A DNA stretch of 64,000 nucleotides from Spirochaetia bacterium. Its GTDB lineage: Bacteria > Spirochaetota > Spirochaetia > Treponematales > Treponemataceae. The DNA lies in the NCBI GenBank assembly GCA_900767955.1, contig CAAGBC010000050.1, positions 1 through 64,000 of the forward strand, given 5' to 3'. Positions within the stretch are counted from its first letter, which is position 1, and each line of letters begins with the position of its first letter. Shown here piece after piece: positions 63,865 to 64,000 of the stretch. The translations under genes and the position numbers were made by a program. The notes under the pieces were generated by a model. It worked only from the letters and a program-made list of their open reading frames with translations, did not search any database and was not told the origin of the DNA.

Positions 63865-64000
63865 AGTTTTTAAAGTATAATATGTAAAAAATTATGTTGA
63901 ACATATAGCATCAAAAATATTTGGCAATTACATGTTTTACTTGAAGTAACCCCATATTTTAGCAAGGTTCGTATATGACTTTATTTTTTTTTCATTATGT

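Noticed and set aside
6002..63952. Near-identical 16-mers GGGTTAC(C/T)TCAAGTAA at 6002-6017 and, in reverse, 63937-63952
   Set aside because: One-mismatch 16-mer pairs are expected many times by chance among all position pairs in a 64 kb AT-rich sequence, and the flanks do not match, so I do not call a dispersed repeat.

Overview
The window is AT-rich DNA that most resembles a Treponema-like spirochaete. The strongest evidence is the gene run rpsB-tsf-frr-uppS-cdsA-dxr-rseP (8969-15080), which has the same order as in Treponema. Supporting signs are a superoxide reductase (suggesting an anaerobe or microaerophile), a CHASE2-type adenylate cyclase, many small lipoproteins and HEAT or beta-propeller exported proteins, an LpoB/LPP20 lipoprotein cluster, and Rpn-family PD-(D/E)XK genes with QQGM repeats. 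Species identity cannot be settled from this window.

Layout. 1-137: structured 3' end of what looks like an IS200/IS605-type element. 138-6534 (minus): coaD, then rpmF-acpP behind two consensus promoters, then rnc, a CHASE2 cyclase and an M30-like metalloprotease lipoprotein. 6590-8065 (plus): two exported proteins. 8133-8206: tRNA-Arg(CCG). 8258-17031 (plus): maf, the translation and isoprenoid/phospholipid/envelope-protease run, and a beta-propeller protein. 17032-19688 (minus): glgA and an aminotransferase. 19824-21656: an exported protein and manC. 21713-26556: LTA-synthase-like enzyme, radical SAM/SPASM protein, CrtO-like plus PlsC acyltransferase pair, DUF554 protein. 26617-26699: tRNA-Leu(GAG). 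26794-37068 (minus): fusA, HAD phosphatase, dnaJ-dnaK-grpE, then rluA-type gene, a cysteine-less radical-SAM-like protein, asnA and apt. 37193-44133: superoxide reductase, esterase, lon, and a Ser/Thr kinase-phosphoesterase-FHA cassette. 44315-48601: LPP20/LpoB lipoproteins, Mbeg1-like hydrolase, YccA-like membrane protein. 48807-56913: alpha-2-macroglobulin lipoprotein and PBP1C. 57048-62037: Wzi, flippase and two glycosyltransferases. 62064-63777: Rpn-family debris and one intact Rpn gene.

Together the genes describe a growing cell's translation, chaperone and envelope machinery: peptidoglycan (uppS, LpoB-like, PBP1C, A2M), phospholipid (cdsA, plsC, CrtO-like, acpP) and surface polysaccharide (manC, LTA-synthase-like, Wzi, flippase, GT2). 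The accessory parts are the two window edges. No phage, CRISPR array, rRNA or complete defence island is present, and no gene-free stretch exceeds 300 bases.

Best leads: (i) rseP is out of frame by one base in a T9 run just before its HELGH active site; (ii) a kinase-FHA-metallophosphoesterase signalling cassette; (iii) a radical-SAM-like barrel with no cluster cysteines; (iv) a compact three-hairpin element between yccA and the A2M gene; (v) a 12-bp tandem repeat in the Rpn gene; (vi) an omega-RNA-like IS605 end at base 1. I did not find a convincing wholly new multi-gene system.
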